Source: Acidobacteriaceae bacterium (GTDB taxonomy: Bacteria > Acidobacteriota > Terriglobia > Terriglobales > Acidobacteriaceae). From it: a stretch of 6,821 nucleotides of DNA. The stretch is from NCBI GenBank assembly GCA_003135495.1, contig PLBX01000067.1, positions 726 through 7,546 on the forward strand, read 5' to 3'. Every line of letters starts with the position of its first letter. The first letter of the stretch is position 1. A program made the position numbers and the translations under genes. The notes beneath the pieces were generated by a model. The model saw only the letters and a program-made list of their open reading frames with translations, did not search any database and was not told where the DNA came from. Shown one piece after another: positions 6,643 to 6,821 of this stretch.

Positions 6643-6821
6643 GGTCGCGGTGGAACAGATACGACCCGATGCGCCGCGAGACGGCCCGCGGGAATAGTAA
6701 ACCGATTTAATGTTTCGCGCCATCGGGGGAATCCCCCGGGGGCAGGCTCATCGACCGGGAATCGGGCCAACCATCAATTAGCATAATCGCCTGTGGCTGA
6801 TGTCATAACGACGTCGGCCTC
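6643..6821 (-). promoter_or_regulatory. Leader and presumed promoter region of the receptor operon
   Basis: No open frame of note on either strand. It presumably contains the receptor promoter. A TACTAT on the minus strand near 6696-6701 could be a -10 box, but the hexamer 17 bases upstream is a poor -35 match, so no exact promoter is claimed. The window ends without showing the upstream gene. Confidence 0.3.
6724..6742. repeat. Alternating G5/C5/G5 palindromic blocks in the receptor leader
   Basis: On the plus strand GGGGG (6725-6729), AAT, CCCCC (6733-6737) and GGGGG (6738-6742) follow one another. The C block can pair with either G block, so two alternative pairings compete. The segment lies 93-111 bases upstream of the receptor start. 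A related GGGAATCGGG sequence lies 30 bases further on (6757-6766). It could be an operator or a leader-RNA element; no known motif was recognised. Confidence 0.4.

Overview
The window most likely comes from an Acidobacteriota genome (class Terriglobia or a relative). This is inferred from gene content: a very long TonB-dependent receptor of the Oar-like type, with an N-terminal carboxypeptidase-regulatory-like domain, is a hallmark of that phylum. The short acidic protein and metallopeptidase remnant at the left end also fit. No rRNA, tRNA, CRISPR array or insertion sequence was recognised.

Layout. Positions 80-259 (+) encode a small, extremely acidic protein. Thirty-one bases downstream (291-410, +) lies the broken start of a second gene. 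Its first 32 codons read like the N-terminus of a zincin-type metallopeptidase (PF06262), but the expected ATG is ACG and the similarity stops abruptly near position 386. Positions 387-787 hold no gene I can support and look like a decayed or rearranged junction. The rest is on the minus strand. Reading from right to left, it holds a leader of about 190 bases with G5/C5 palindromic blocks and a strong ribosome binding site, then the receptor (6631 to 2651), then an exported amidohydrolase of the YtcJ / amidohydrolase-3 family (from about 2467 to 788).

The receptor is the notable item. It is a single continuous reading frame of 1326 codons apart from one in-frame TGA at 5374-5372. The stop separates signal peptide, regulatory domain, plug and barrel start (419 aa) from most of the beta-barrel (897 aa). 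Nine sense codons between the TGA and the next start codon still read as receptor sequence, so this is a point nonsense mutation or a single-base sequence error, not a frameshift or two genes.

Receptor and amidohydrolase are probably one transcription unit: an outer-membrane uptake protein followed by a secreted hydrolase. This could be a nutrient-acquisition pair, but no substrate can be named from sequence. Apart from the broken receptor, the decayed left junction and some unexplained leader structure, I see no clearly new biological system here.
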